The notes under the pieces: generated by a model | Told to the model about the DNA's origin: nothing | Seen by the model: only the letters and a program-made list of their open reading frames with translations | Database searches by the model: none | Translations under genes and position numbers: made by a program | Assembly: GCA_022791755.1 (NCBI GenBank) | Contig: JAAVZR010000012.1 | Coordinates: 1 to 64,000 of the forward strand | Source of the DNA: Lachnospiraceae bacterium | Lineage (GTDB): Bacteria; Bacillota; Clostridia; Lachnospirales; Lachnospiraceae | Direction: 5' to 3' | DNA: 64,000 nt | Shown: positions 1 to 8,827 of the stretch, in pieces | How positions within the stretch are numbered: position 1 is the first letter of the stretch | How the letters are laid out: each line of letters opens with the position of its first letter

Positions 1-10
1 ATGTAACGGA

Positions 11-50
11 GAAAAGATGGTTATCGTTAGCCATCTTTTTTCTCTTTTTT
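11..50 (+). terminator. Rho-independent terminator of a gene left of the window
   Basis: Arms AAAGATGG and CCATCTTT enclose a short loop and are followed by a T-rich tract interrupted by CTC. No gene that it could end lies inside the window, so it probably closes one just outside. Confidence 0.75.
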
Positions 51-51
51 G

Positions 52-113
52 ACAAAAATCTCAGAGGAGGGGCAGTGACATGCACACGTCACCATCCCTC
101 CTCTGATTTTGTT
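52..113. terminator. Second long hairpin, possible bidirectional terminator
   Basis: CAGAGGAGGG (62-71) pairs with CCCTCCTCTG (96-105), extended by A-rich/T-rich flanks, and an inner GTGAC/GTCAC pair sits in the loop. The T-rich 3' side on both strands suits a bidirectional terminator. The stretch 114-283 holds nothing I recognise; short reading frames there lack ribosome binding sites. Confidence 0.5.
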
Positions 114-283
114 GGACTATCTATTTCCCGACAGCCCCTTATTTGCGTTATGTAAGCTCTCACCTGCACTGCGGATGTATGACGGCATGTCCCATTCCCG
201 GCATGAAAAGGCTATGGCAGGCCATGGGGCCCCTGCAAGAGGGCAGCTTGTGTGCGAAAAACGGCATCCTGTGCGAGGGATGA

Positions 284-311
284 TTGAAATGCGGGTCCTG
301 TGGAGTATAAT
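284..311 (+). promoter_or_regulatory. Promoter of the LytTR/DUF3021/ABC operon
   Basis: TTGAAA (284-289), 16-nt spacer, TATAAT (306-311). Transcription would begin near 318, downstream of the ATG at 300. That ATG therefore cannot be the translation start if this promoter is used, which favours the TTG at 336. Confidence 0.75.
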
Positions 312-335
312 AAATCCGGAAAGGGCGGTGAGGTT

Positions 336-776
336 TTGAAGATAGAGGTCAATGTGGATGAAAATGCAACGGATCTGCGGATCTGTGTTACCTGTAAGCG
401 GCTCACGTCGGATGTGGAGAAAATGATAGCAGTGCTGCGGATGCTGAATCATCAACTGACGGCGAAACAGGGGGATGAGATATATCTGCTGGATACGGCT
501 AAGATTATCTATATAGAAAGCATCGACAGAAAGTGCTTTATCTACACCTCGGATGAGGTGTATGAATCGGAATTTCGCTTATATGAGCTGGAGAGGCAGC
601 TGGAGGAGTATGGATTTTTTCGTGCGAGTAAGTCCATGCTGATCCACCTGCATCACATTCAGTCCCTGAAGGCCGATCTGAACAGGAGGATCCGGGTGAC
701 CATGACCAACGGGGAGCAGATTATCGCGTCAAGGCAGTATGCGGAGGAACTGAAAAAAAGGCTGGGGGTGATATAG
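336..776 (+). CDS. LytTR-domain DNA-binding regulator
   Basis: About 146 residues. The C-terminal two thirds is a LytTR DNA-binding domain: the DEIYLLDTAKIIYIES stretch is followed by RASKSMLIHLHHIQSL and ends in a basic helix. There is no response-regulator receiver domain, so this is the stand-alone LytTR type that works with a DUF3021 membrane partner, which is the next gene. I chose the TTG at 336, after GGCGGTGAGG, because the upstream in-frame ATG at 300 lies before the -10 box. It is likely an autoregulator of the downstream ABC exporter. The class is clear; the signal is unknown. Confidence 0.85.
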   Translation: MKIEVNVDENATDLRICVTCKRLTSDVEKMIAVLRMLNHQLTAKQGDEIYLLDTAKIIYIESIDRKCFIYTSDEVYESEFRLYELERQLEEYGFFRASKSMLIHLHHIQSLKADLNRRIRVTMTNGEQIIASRQYAEELKKRLGVI

Positions 777-777
777 T

Positions 778-1260
778 ATGGATGAAAAGAGAACGATTTT
801 TGATTATCTGGGTCAGGTCCTGACCGTATTCGGTTTTGCAATTCTGGTTCTGAATGTGTTCTGCCTGATATTTGGAAACTCGGCTAAGGATTCGTCGTCG
901 ATATTTTCCCTTGGAGGCCAGGGTATTTCCGTGACGACGGTTTTTCAGTTTTTGGTCGTGTCCGTGCTTATTGTGGGACTTCGGTTTCTGTTTTTTACGG
1001 ATGTGGTTATCAGAAAGATGCCTCTTTGGGTGAGAACCGTCTGTATGCTGACGACAGTTGTTGTGGTGATGGCGGTCTTTGCGGCAGCCTTTCGCTGGTT
1101 CCCGATTCATTGGTGGCAGCCGTGGGCCATGTTTTTTATCTGTTTTGGAATCTCCTTTCTTGGAAGCTGTTTTGTGATGAGAGCCAAAGAAAAGGCTGAG
1201 AACAGGCAGATGGAGGAGGCTCTCAAGCGATTAAAGGAAAGGGAGGAGAGGCTAAAATGA
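778..1260 (+). CDS. DUF3021 family membrane protein
   Basis: 160 residues with about four hydrophobic segments (near 15-35, 55-75, 85-105 and 112-132) and a charged C-terminal helix rich in Lys, Arg and Glu. DUF3021 proteins are characteristically encoded beside stand-alone LytTR regulators, and the gene starts one base after the LytTR stop codon. By family precedent it probably holds or modulates the LytTR protein at the membrane. The stop overlaps the next ATG (ATGA), indicating translational coupling to the ABC transporter. Confidence 0.8.
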   Translation: MDEKRTIFDYLGQVLTVFGFAILVLNVFCLIFGNSAKDSSSIFSLGGQGISVTTVFQFLVVSVLIVGLRFLFFTDVVIRKMPLWVRTVCMLTTVVVVMAVFAAAFRWFPIHWWQPWAMFFICFGISFLGSCFVMRAKEKAENRQMEEALKRLKEREERLK

Positions 1261-2105
1261 ACAATGCCATTACAGTTGAAAATGTGTCTCTGCGCTTTGC
1301 GGAGAAAACGATTTTAAACCAGGTTACCTTCCATGTGCAGGAAGGAGAGATCTTTGGCCTGCTGGGACCCTCGGGGGCCGGAAAAACCACGCTGATCAAA
1401 ATCCTTACAGGGCAGCATAGACAGGACAGCGGATATGCGGAGCTGTTAAAAAAAGATACGCGGAAGCTGGGCGTGCGGGAGCACGAACAGATCGGAACGA
1501 TGATGGACAGTCTGGGGCTGTACGACCGGCTGTCCGCATACGATAATTTATTGTTTTACGCAGAAATCTGCCATGTGGGTCGCAGCAGGATAACCGATTT
1601 GCTAAAGAGCATCGGCCTGTATGAAAGCCGCCGGGTGGCAGTATCAAAGCTGTCAAAGGGGATGAAAAACCGGCTGTCCCTGGCAAGGGCGCTCTTAAAC
1701 GATGCAAAGATTCTGTTTTTGGATGAGCCGGCCTGCGGACTTGACCCTGCCACGACACAGGAGATTCACAGGGTTCTGCGGCGGCAGAGAGAGAAGGGAA
1801 AGACGATCTTTCTCACGACGCACAATATGTTTGAGGCACAGAGTCTGTGCGATCATGTGGCTCTGTTAAGTAAGGGCAGTATCATAGAGTACGGAAAACC
1901 TGCGGATATCTGCAAAAAATATAATCATACCGACGAGCTGCGGATGACCTTAAAAGACGGAAAAACGCTTTCGCTAAAGAACGGCAGCGCCTCCGCTCTT
2001 CTGATGAAGGAATTGCTGGAGAAGGAGGCGATTCAAACGATACATTCCACGGAACCGACGCTGGAAGATGTATTTATCGAACTGACGGGAAGGGGGCTGG
2101 ACTGA
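1257..2105 (+). CDS. ABC transporter ATP-binding protein
   Basis: 282 residues. It has Walker A GPSGAGKTTL, an LSKGMKNRLSLARAL signature, Walker B ILFLDEPACGLDP and switch histidine LTTHN. The C-terminal 70 residues resemble the extension found in ABC-2 exporter ATPases of antimicrobial-peptide or drug resistance systems. It overlaps the DUF3021 gene by four bases and is followed after one base by the permease, so the four genes form one operon. The likely role is export or self-protection against a membrane-active compound; the substrate cannot be read from sequence. Confidence 0.9.
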   Translation: MNNAITVENVSLRFAEKTILNQVTFHVQEGEIFGLLGPSGAGKTTLIKILTGQHRQDSGYAELLKKDTRKLGVREHEQIGTMMDSLGLYDRLSAYDNLLFYAEICHVGRSRITDLLKSIGLYESRRVAVSKLSKGMKNRLSLARALLNDAKILFLDEPACGLDPATTQEIHRVLRRQREKGKTIFLTTHNMFEAQSLCDHVALLSKGSIIEYGKPADICKKYNHTDELRMTLKDGKTLSLKNGSASALLMKELLEKEAIQTIHSTEPTLEDVFIELTGRGLD

Positions 2106-2106
2106 T

Positions 2107-2820
2107 ATGGGTACGTTCGCGTTGTCCTTAAGCAATATGGCTGCTGTCTTTAAAAAGCAGCTGAAAGACACCTTTAAAAATAAAACGGTTTTGATTCAAT
2201 TTATCATGCTTCCGGTGCTTACCCTGATTATGAATGACGCCATAAGGGTGGAAGGGATGCCGGAGCACTTTTTTATCAATCTTTTTGCCACCATGTATAC
2301 AGGTATGGCTCCGCTGACGGGCATAGCGGCTGTCATCGCAGAGGAAAAGGAAAAAAACACCCTTCGTGTGCTGCGCATGTCCAATGTAAAACCCTATGAA
2401 TATCTGCTGGGAATCGGCGGCTATATATGGCTGGCCTGTATGGCAGGAGCGTCGGTGATCTGCGCGGCGGGCAGCTTTAAAACCGGGGAAGCCGCTGCCT
2501 TTCTGGCGGTTATGGCGGCCGGCATTCTCATTTCGCTCTTGGTGGGGGCAGCCATCGGCATATGGAGCAAAAACCAGATGATGGCCACATCCATAGTTTT
2601 GCCTGTCATGATGATTTTTTCTTTTCTGCCGATGCTGTCCATGTTCAATGAGGATATTGCCCGGGTGGCGAAATTTACTTATACGGAACAGGTCCGTATC
2701 CTGCTGCTCCAGACCGCCTCGGCGCATATCGGAATCGGAGATATCGGTATCATTTTGGGAAATGTAATCCTGTTCATAACGCTGTTTGCCCTGGCTTACA
2801 AAAAGTGCGGCCTGGAGTAG
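2107..2820 (+). CDS. ABC-2 type transporter permease
   Basis: 237 residues with about six hydrophobic segments, in the usual order for an ABC-2 permease: a first segment near 30-45, then an IAEEKEKNTLRVLRM cytoplasmic motif, then a cluster of segments to the C-terminus. The IAEEKEKxTLR element is a typical ABC-2 coupling helix. It partners the ATPase immediately upstream. No terminator hairpin of note follows; the next 134 bases carry the promoter of the following gene. Confidence 0.88.
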   Translation: MGTFALSLSNMAAVFKKQLKDTFKNKTVLIQFIMLPVLTLIMNDAIRVEGMPEHFFINLFATMYTGMAPLTGIAAVIAEEKEKNTLRVLRMSNVKPYEYLLGIGGYIWLACMAGASVICAAGSFKTGEAAAFLAVMAAGILISLLVGAAIGIWSKNQMMATSIVLPVMMIFSFLPMLSMFNEDIARVAKFTYTEQVRILLLQTASAHIGIGDIGIILGNVILFITLFALAYKKCGLE

Positions 2821-2839
2821 GGGCCGGGAGCTGAAAATA

Positions 2840-2868
2840 TTGTAATTTTTTGCCGAATCGTATATAAT
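2840..2868 (+). promoter_or_regulatory. Promoter of the PHP-UvrD fusion gene
   Basis: TTGTAA (2840-2845), 17-nt spacer, perfect TATAAT (2863-2868). The start codon at 2955 is preceded by GAGGGGG. Confidence 0.75.
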
Positions 2869-2954
2869 GGACCGAAAGAAAGCTATTAAGAGAAGTCGGG
2901 GAAGGATAATCCGAACCAGGCCGTTTTCGGGCGGCCTGAGAAGCGAGGGGGACA

Positions 2955-5900
2955 ATGTACATAGGAGATCTGCATATCCATTCCAGATATTCCCGGGCCA
3001 CCAGCAAGGACTGCACACCGGAATATCTGGATCTGTGGGCGAGAAAAAAGGGAATTGATATCGTGGGAACAGGGGACTTCACGCACCCGGCCTGGAGGGA
3101 GGAGCTGGCTGAAAAGCTGGAACCGGCGGAGGAAGGCCTGTATGCGCTGAAGGAGGAATACAGGCTGGAGAGCCAAAAATGGCCCGGCCGGCCCCGTTTT
3201 GTGGTCACCGGAGAGATCAGCTCCATCTACAAAAAGGGAGACCGGGTGAGAAAGGTACACAGCCTTCTGATTCTGCCGGGGCTGGAAGATGCGACAGCGT
3301 TGGCAAGGCGGCTGGAGCTGATCGGAAATGTCCACTCGGACGGACGGCCTATTTTGGGAGTACCCTGCAAGGATCTGCTGGAGATCATGCTGGAGACCAG
3401 CCCGGAAGGGATCTATGTACCGGCCCATATCTGGACGCCGCATTTTTCCCTGTTCGGCGCTTTTTCGGGATTTGATGCCATAGAGGAATGCTTTGAAGAT
3501 CTGACGCCTCACATCCATGCCCTGGAGACAGGGCTTTCTTCGGATCCGCCTATGAACTGGCGTGTGGGAGCGCTGGACCGGTTCCAGCTGATCTCCAATT
3601 CCGATGCCCATTCCCCGGCAAAGCTGGGAAGGGAAGCCAATCTGCTTGATATCGAGCTGTCTTATGGGGGCCTGGCCGGTGCGATTCAGAAAGGGGATGG
3701 CCTGGCCGGCACCATTGAGTTTTTTCCGGAGGAGGGGAAGTATCATTTTGACGGCCACAGGAAATGCGGGCTGTGTATCAGTCCCGGGGAGACGGCCATG
3801 TATGGGAACCGATGCCCTGTGTGTGGGAAGAAGATAACCATCGGAGTGTTAAATCGCATCGAGCAGCTGGCAGACCGGGAGGAGGGCTTTCGTCTGCCCT
3901 CGGGCAGGCCCTTCGAGAGTCTGGTGCCGCTTCCCGAGGTGATCGGCGCGTCCATGAGAATCTCCGCCACGGCAAAAAGGGCACGGGAGACCTATGAGCA
4001 TATGACGGAGGTCCTGGGACCGGAATTTGCCGTTCTGCGGGAGATTCCCATCGAAGATATCCGGAGGGAGGTAGGTCCTCTGGTGGCAGAAGGAATCCGG
4101 CGGCTGCGCCGGGGCGAGGTGGAGCGCACGCCGGGCTTTGACGGGGAGTATGGGAAGATCGGCCTGCTGACTTCGGAGGATATCAGCAGTCTGGAGGGCC
4201 AGATCTCCCTTTTTACGGCGAAAGAGATGCAGGCGGTGAAACAGAAGCCGCGGTCGGAAAGCAGACAGGGGGCGGTGGGTGAGCCGGCCCGGGAGCATGG
4301 GGCCGGGAATGCCGGCGAAGAGGCTGCCGGTAAAGGAAAAGCGCAGGATTCCGGCGGTAATCCTGCGGATGCGGGATCAAAGACAGAGGAAAGCGCGCCG
4401 CCTCAGGAGAGGCTGAACGAAAACCAGCGGGAAGCCGTAAGGCGGACAGGGCGCGGTGTGGCCGTCATCGCCGGTCCGGGCGCAGGCAAGACCAGAACGC
4501 TGATCGCCAGACTGCGCTTTCTCCTGGAAGAAAGAGGGGTTTCGCCGGAGGAGATCACTGCCGTCACCTTTACCAATAAGGCGGCGGAGGAGATGCGTGC
4601 CCGAATGGGTTTGGGAGCCGGGGAGACGCAGGGCCGCAAGAAGCACAGAAATGCGGGAGCGGATGATCTGTGGATCGGAACATTTCACGCGGTCAGCAGC
4701 CGTTTTTTGCAGGAGATGGGAGTCCCCTGTGTGGTGGCGGATGAGGGCTTGCAGATGGAGCTGGGAGAAAAGGCGCTGGAGAGACTCGGGAAAAAAGGGT
4801 CCGTAAAGAAATTCCTACAGGAGCTATCCCAAATAAAGAATGGCCTGACAGAGGATTTTGGTTCGGATCTGCCTTCGGAGGAAACCCGCTGTGTCCGCGA
4901 ATATTATCAGAAGCTTCTGCGGCAGGAGGGGGTTCTGGATTATGACGATCTGCTTTTGGAGACTTTGAGGCAGCTGGAAGGGATGGCAGAGGATGCGCCG
5001 CAGAGGAAGCGATTTTCCTATCTGCTCATTGATGAGTTTCAGGATATCAATCCGCTCCAGTACCGTCTGGTGAGAGAATGGGGACGGGGCGGCAGAGAAC
5101 TGTTTGTGATCGGAGATCCGGATCAGTCGATCTATGGCTTCAGAGGCTGTGACCCTGCGGTCTTTTCCCGCCTGAAGGAGGAGTACCCGGATCTTTCCAC
5201 CATACGTCTTTTAGAAAATTATCGCTCCAGCCCTGCAATTCTCCAGGCAGCGCTCTCTGTGATCTCCCATAACGCGGGAGAGAAGCGCAGGATGACCGTG
5301 ATGCGCCGGGACGGGCTTCCTGTGCGGATCGTGTCCGCGCAGGATGAGCGCCGGGAGGCAATTTTTGTGGCGAAGGAGATCGGCCGGCAGATCGGAGGCA
5401 TTGATATGCTGGATACGGACCAAAGAAAAGCGCAGGAGGACCGCCCGGTGCGGGGGTTTTCGGATATCGCGGTGCTTTACCGGACTCACAGGCAGGCGGC
5501 ACTTTTGGAAAAATGTTTCCGGCAGGAGGGAATTCCCTATGTGGTGGCCGGGAGGGAAGATTTTCTGACAGAGCCGGGAGTGCGTGCGGCGCTGTACTTC
5601 TTCCGTCATCTCCTGTGCCCCGAAGAAGAGACGGACAAGCTGTGTCGCAGGCTGCTGGGCCCGATCCTGGGGGAGGCCCGGGAGGAAAAACTGACGGCAT
5701 TGATCGAAAAGTACCGTAAAAGAGTCAGGAAAGCCCGGCCAGTAGCGCTTCTGGAGGAGTGGGCCAACGAGTTCTCCTCTGAGAATGGGGAGGCCATGAA
5801 AAAGCTTTCGGATATGTCGGTTCTCTATCCCACCATGGAGGCATTTCTCCACACGCTTTTCTTTGGCGAGGACGGGGATGTGCGGCGCAGCGGGGGCCGG

Positions 5901-6236
5901 AAGTTCACGGCGGACGCGGTGACGCTGATGACGATTCACGGCTCGAAGGGACTGGAATTTCCGCTGGTGTTTCTCTACGGTATGGATAAGGGACGCTTTC
6001 CGCTGGAATACGGCGCAGGAGAGACGGACCTGGAGGAAGAGAGGCGTCTGTGCTATGTGGGAATGACCAGGGCCAGGGAGGAGCTGATCCTGGTTGGCCA
6101 TGAGGAGGCTTCGGTGTTCCTGGAAGAGATTCCCGCAGAGAATGTCAGGCGGGAACAGGCGGGCAAGGTGGAAGAGGAAGCGGAAGCGGATCAGGCTGTG
6201 CAGCTGAGCCTGTTTGACTTCATATTGCAGGAATAA
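2955..6236 (+). CDS. EndoQ-like PHP nuclease fused to UvrD/PcrA helicase
   Basis: 1093 residues in one uninterrupted frame. Residues 1-260 form a PHP metal-dependent hydrolase domain beginning MYIGDLHIHSRYSRATS, the signature of EndoQ-type endonucleases that nick at deaminated bases. Near 270-290 lies a four-cysteine zinc ribbon (CGLC then CPVC), also an EndoQ feature. A Gly/Ala/Glu-rich linker near 430-480 leads to a superfamily 1 helicase with Walker A GPGAGKTRT (about 507), Walker B LLIDEFQDINPLQY (about 690), GDPDQSIYGFRG, LENYRSS, TIHGSKGLEFPLVF and VGMTRAREEL. The predicted role is DNA repair, coupling incision at damaged bases to strand unwinding. It is a single-gene unit with its own promoter. 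Confidence 0.88.
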   Translation: MYIGDLHIHSRYSRATSKDCTPEYLDLWARKKGIDIVGTGDFTHPAWREELAEKLEPAEEGLYALKEEYRLESQKWPGRPRFVVTGEISSIYKKGDRVRKVHSLLILPGLEDATALARRLELIGNVHSDGRPILGVPCKDLLEIMLETSPEGIYVPAHIWTPHFSLFGAFSGFDAIEECFEDLTPHIHALETGLSSDPPMNWRVGALDRFQLISNSDAHSPAKLGREANLLDIELSYGGLAGAIQKGDGLAGTIEFFPEEGKYHFDGHRKCGLCISPGETAMYGNRCPVCGKKITIGVLNRIEQLADREEGFRLPSGRPFESLVPLPEVIGASMRISATAKRARETYEHMTEVLGPEFAVLREIPIEDIRREVGPLVAEGIRRLRRGEVERTPGFDGEYGKIGLLTSEDISSLEGQISLFTAKEMQAVKQKPRSESRQGAVGEPAREHGAGNAGEEAAGKGKAQDSGGNPADAGSKTEESAPPQERLNENQREAVRRTGRGVAVIAGPGAGKTRTLIARLRFLLEERGVSPEEITAVTFTNKAAEEMRARMGLGAGETQGRKKHRNAGADDLWIGTFHAVSSRFLQEMGVPCVVADEGLQMELGEKALERLGKKGSVKKFLQELSQIKNGLTEDFGSDLPSEETRCVREYYQKLLRQEGVLDYDDLLLETLRQLEGMAEDAPQRKRFSYLLIDEFQDINPLQYRLVREWGRGGRELFVIGDPDQSIYGFRGCDPAVFSRLKEEYPDLSTIRLLENYRSSPAILQAALSVISHNAGEKRRMTVMRRDGLPVRIVSAQDERREAIFVAKEIGRQIGGIDMLDTDQRKAQEDRPVRGFSDIAVLYRTHRQAALLEKCFRQEGIPYVVAGREDFLTEPGVRAALYFFRHLLCPEEETDKLCRRLLGPILGEAREEKLTALIEKYRKRVRKARPVALLEEWANEFSSENGEAMKKLSDMSVLYPTMEAFLHTLFFGEDGDVRRSGGRKFTADAVTLMTIHGSKGLEFPLVFLYGMDKGRFPLEYGAGETDLEEERRLCYVGMTRAREELILVGHEEASVFLEEIPAENVRREQAGKVEEEAEADQAVQLSLFDFILQE

Positions 6237-6254
6237 CAATAAGAGGCATCGGGA

Positions 6255-7196
6255 TCACGGCAGCTCGGGAAACACATAGCGGCTTTCCGGGTGCAGGGCC
6301 TTATACTGCTCTTGCTGCGTCTCCATCATTCCTTTGACATAATTGCAGTAATGCTGGATAAAGGCATCCATCATAGGCGTGAAATATTTGTTTTTGTGGT
6401 AGCAGAGATTTACATAGCGTTCTCCGTGAAAATCGGGGATGTTTAAGATGACCAGCTCAGGGCTTCGGTCAGCCAGGACATGATCCAGGGACAGAAAGGA
6501 GATTCCCAGGTTCTCTCTGGCAGCGTTTAACAGAGTCTGTACGCTGTAGCTTTCCCACATGGGACAGACGGGGATATTGTACTGCTGAAAGTACATATCC
6601 ACCACCTGCCTGGTGAGGGAACCGGGCTCGCGCAAAAGCAGATTCTGCCCCTTCAGATCCTCTGCCGTGATCGTTCTTTTGAGAGACAGGGGATTGTTTT
6701 TGTGGCAGATGGCTACCACCGGATAATGCTGCAGAACGCGGTTGGAAAGACCGGGGATATTGGCCACAGTCTCGGCAATGACAAAATCTACGGAGTTCTC
6801 CATGGCACGGTGATACATCATCGTGGCGTCTCCTGTGCAGACACTGATCTGCGCGTCTGTATATTTTTCCCTGAAAGATTTGATAATAGAAGGAAGAAGA
6901 AGCTTTCCCACAGCGGTTCCGGAAGCGACCCGGACCCGATTCAGCGTCTGGTCGGTATTCGCAAGAATTTCCCAGGAATCCAGAAGGCCCCGGGCCCGCT
7001 CATAGATCAGCTCTCCGAAAGGTGTGATATACAGCTTGTGGGAGAGGCGGTCGAAGAGCTTGGCGCCGTAATGCTCCTCCAGTTCCCGCAGAGCCACACT
7101 GACGGTGGGCTGGGATATATGGAGGTGTTCCGCTGCCTGAGTAATAGAATTTGCATGGTAAATTGCTACAAAAATTTCTATATGCCGCAGCGTCAT
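6255..7196 (-). CDS. LysR family transcriptional regulator
   Basis: 313 residues. The N-terminal winged helix-turn-helix (MTLRHIEIFVAIYHANSI, then QAAEHLHISQPTVS) and the long LysR effector-binding domain are both complete. AGGAGG lies just upstream of the ATG. It is transcribed away from the permease gene at 7332, the classic LysR arrangement in which the regulator controls the divergent operon and itself from the shared 135-bp interval. The likely inducer is the substrate or an intermediate of the downstream catabolic operon. Confidence 0.92.
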   Translation of the reverse strand: MTLRHIEIFVAIYHANSITQAAEHLHISQPTVSVALRELEEHYGAKLFDRLSHKLYITPFGELIYERARGLLDSWEILANTDQTLNRVRVASGTAVGKLLLPSIIKSFREKYTDAQISVCTGDATMMYHRAMENSVDFVIAETVANIPGLSNRVLQHYPVVAICHKNNPLSLKRTITAEDLKGQNLLLREPGSLTRQVVDMYFQQYNIPVCPMWESYSVQTLLNAARENLGISFLSLDHVLADRSPELVILNIPDFHGERYVNLCYHKNKYFTPMMDAFIQHYCNYVKGMMETQQEQYKALHPESRYVFPELP

Positions 7197-7209
7197 AACA
7201 ACCTCCTAA

Positions 7210-7227
7210 CATAGGCTTTTACCTATG
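7210..7227. promoter_or_regulatory. Dyad operator candidate for the LysR regulator
   Basis: CATAGG-N6-CCTATG is a perfect inverted repeat just upstream of the LysR start codon, overlapping its ribosome binding region and about 20 bases before the -35 of the divergent permease promoter. This position suits autorepression together with activation of the operon. Confidence 0.55.
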
Positions 7228-7248
7228 TATATTATTATATCATAATAT

Positions 7249-7278
7249 TTTACAGAAGTAAATGCGCCGTGATATAAT
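7249..7278 (+). promoter_or_regulatory. Promoter of the permease/hydantoinase/sulfatase operon
   Basis: TTTACA (7249-7254), 18-nt spacer, TATAAT (7273-7278). Translation of the permease starts at 7332 after AAAGGAAAGAAGGAG. Confidence 0.65.
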
Positions 7279-7331
7279 TTTATTGTAAAGATTGAGCTCG
7301 ATTAAAATACAAAAGGAAAGAAGGAGTAAAT

Positions 7332-8654
7332 ATGGCGGTTGGTATTATTGTATGTATAATTTTCGTGATCGTTGCGGCGCTCATGATGACACGCAAGCTT
7401 CCGGCTCTGTTAGCCATGCCCGTATTGGCTGTGTCCATTGCAGCTGTGGCCGGGATGCCTTTGAAGGGCGGGGAAGAAAATATTTTTTCCACGGTACTGA
7501 GCAGCGGCGCACTGAAGCTGGCGAACAACTATGTGATCGTAATTTTTGCGAGTTGGCTGGCGCAGATGATGTATAAGACAGGTGTGACAGATACGATGAT
7601 TAAGAAGGCGGCGGAGCTGGGCGGCGATAAGCCGGTGGTGATCACGTTGCTTTTGTCGGCGGTGAGTATCCTTCTGTTCTCGTCCATGGGCGGCGTAGGA
7701 GCTGTTTCCATGGTGGGAAGCACGGTTCTCCCCATTCTGATTTCCATCGGAATCAAGCCCATGGCAGCAGCCCATCTGTTTTTGGCGGCCATGTCCGCAG
7801 GATACTGTATTCGTCCGGCCAACATGGCTTCCATTGTTACCATTTTCGGAATAGAGCTTTCCGATCTTACGGTAGTGGCCTGGATTCTGCTGGCGGCAGA
7901 AGTGATTTACCTGCTGATTTATCTGGCGGTTTATATGAAAAAGAACGGCAAAAAATATGCGTTTGCGGCTCTGGCGGATGAAAACGGCGACGAGGATCTG
8001 GGGGGAATCAGTCGGGAAAAGAAGGTCACCGGCATTCGCGGCCTGCTGGCTTGCATGACCCCTTTGCTGATCGTGGTTCTGACTTTTGTATTCAAGGTAG
8101 ATCCGATTCCCTGCTTTATCATAGGAATCGTCTGGCTGATGATCTTTACCTACAGGGGCAGCTGGTCCAAATACGTGAGTATGGTGACCGAAAGCTGTTA
8201 CAACGGGATCCATGACGCGGCCCCGCCGGTGATTTTGATGATGGGAATCGGCATGACACTGAATGCGGTCAGCGCTTCCATCACCCAGGCGGCTCTGCTT
8301 CCTTTCATGCAGGTGGTGACGCCTACTACGCTGGTCGGCCTGTTGATCTTCTGCTGCGTACTGAGCCCGCTTTCTCTGTACCGCGGTCCGTTTAACGTGC
8401 TGGGTCTGGGCGCATGCCTGGCAACCTGTATTCTCAATGTGGGCAATTTCCCGGCCGTAGTGCTGGCGGCCGTATTCTACTGCACGTTCCGCTGGCCTGC
8501 ACAGGCCTGCCCTACGGCTACACAGGTGGTATGGACATCCAACTTTGTAAAATGCGAGCCGGTAACACTGACGAACAAGGTTCTTATACCCAACTGGATT
8601 GAGACGGCGGTTACCATCGTCGTGGTGGGCCTGATCTACAGTATGGCGCTGTAA
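7332..8654 (+). CDS. Multi-spanning permease of the ion transporter superfamily
   Basis: 440 residues, highly hydrophobic, with about 12 predicted membrane segments and a cytoplasmic loop near residues 215-235. The repeated half-structure and the SMGGVGAVSMVGS and PANMASI re-entrant-loop-like segments resemble CitMHS/GntP/DctM-type carriers of organic acids. The exact family is uncertain. It is the first gene of the operon and probably imports the substrate processed by the enzymes downstream. A 173-base gap separates it from the hydantoinase gene. Confidence 0.75.
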   Translation: MAVGIIVCIIFVIVAALMMTRKLPALLAMPVLAVSIAAVAGMPLKGGEENIFSTVLSSGALKLANNYVIVIFASWLAQMMYKTGVTDTMIKKAAELGGDKPVVITLLLSAVSILLFSSMGGVGAVSMVGSTVLPILISIGIKPMAAAHLFLAAMSAGYCIRPANMASIVTIFGIELSDLTVVAWILLAAEVIYLLIYLAVYMKKNGKKYAFAALADENGDEDLGGISREKKVTGIRGLLACMTPLLIVVLTFVFKVDPIPCFIIGIVWLMIFTYRGSWSKYVSMVTESCYNGIHDAAPPVILMMGIGMTLNAVSASITQAALLPFMQVVTPTTLVGLLIFCCVLSPLSLYRGPFNVLGLGACLATCILNVGNFPAVVLAAVFYCTFRWPAQACPTATQVVWTSNFVKCEPVTLTNKVLIPNWIETAVTIVVVGLIYSMAL

Positions 8655-8751
8655 AGAAGAGGTATGATGGAAAAAGCCGAAAAGACTGGGCTGCGCTGCG
8701 CAAAGCGAAGGTGCTTTTAGAAGCGTATCATGTCGCAAGGCCATGGTAGTA

Positions 8752-8803
8752 TGGGAGGGGGCTGGAGAAAATAACTGGTTTCAGTTATGGCGAAGGCCCC
8801 TTG
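8752..8803 (+). other. Structured leader hairpin before the hydantoinase gene
   Basis: Inner arms AATAACTG and CAGTTAT close a GTTT loop, and an outer GGGGCT/AGGCCCC pairing encloses them, followed by TTGGATTTTT. It could be a weak intrinsic terminator or attenuator lowering expression of distal genes, or an mRNA-stabilising structure between permease and hydantoinase. No known riboswitch class is recognised. Confidence 0.4.
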
Positions 8804-8827
8804 GATTTTTGCATAAGGGAGAACGGA

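Noticed and set aside
109-455. Short frames on both strands before the LytTR gene
   Set aside because: No ribosome binding sites; they cross the operon promoter.
2955-6236. Anti-phage defence system built on the PHP-helicase protein
   Set aside because: No partner nuclease, methylase or other defence genes adjoin it; it has its own promoter between an exporter operon and a LysR gene.
5211-6239. 342-codon minus-strand frame opposite the helicase domain
   Set aside because: Shadow of the UvrD motifs on the other strand; no start signals.
7410-8744. Long minus-strand frame opposite the permease gene
   Set aside because: It has no ribosome binding site, a His/Gln/Arg-rich composition typical of antisense frames, and lies fully opposite a well-supported membrane protein gene.
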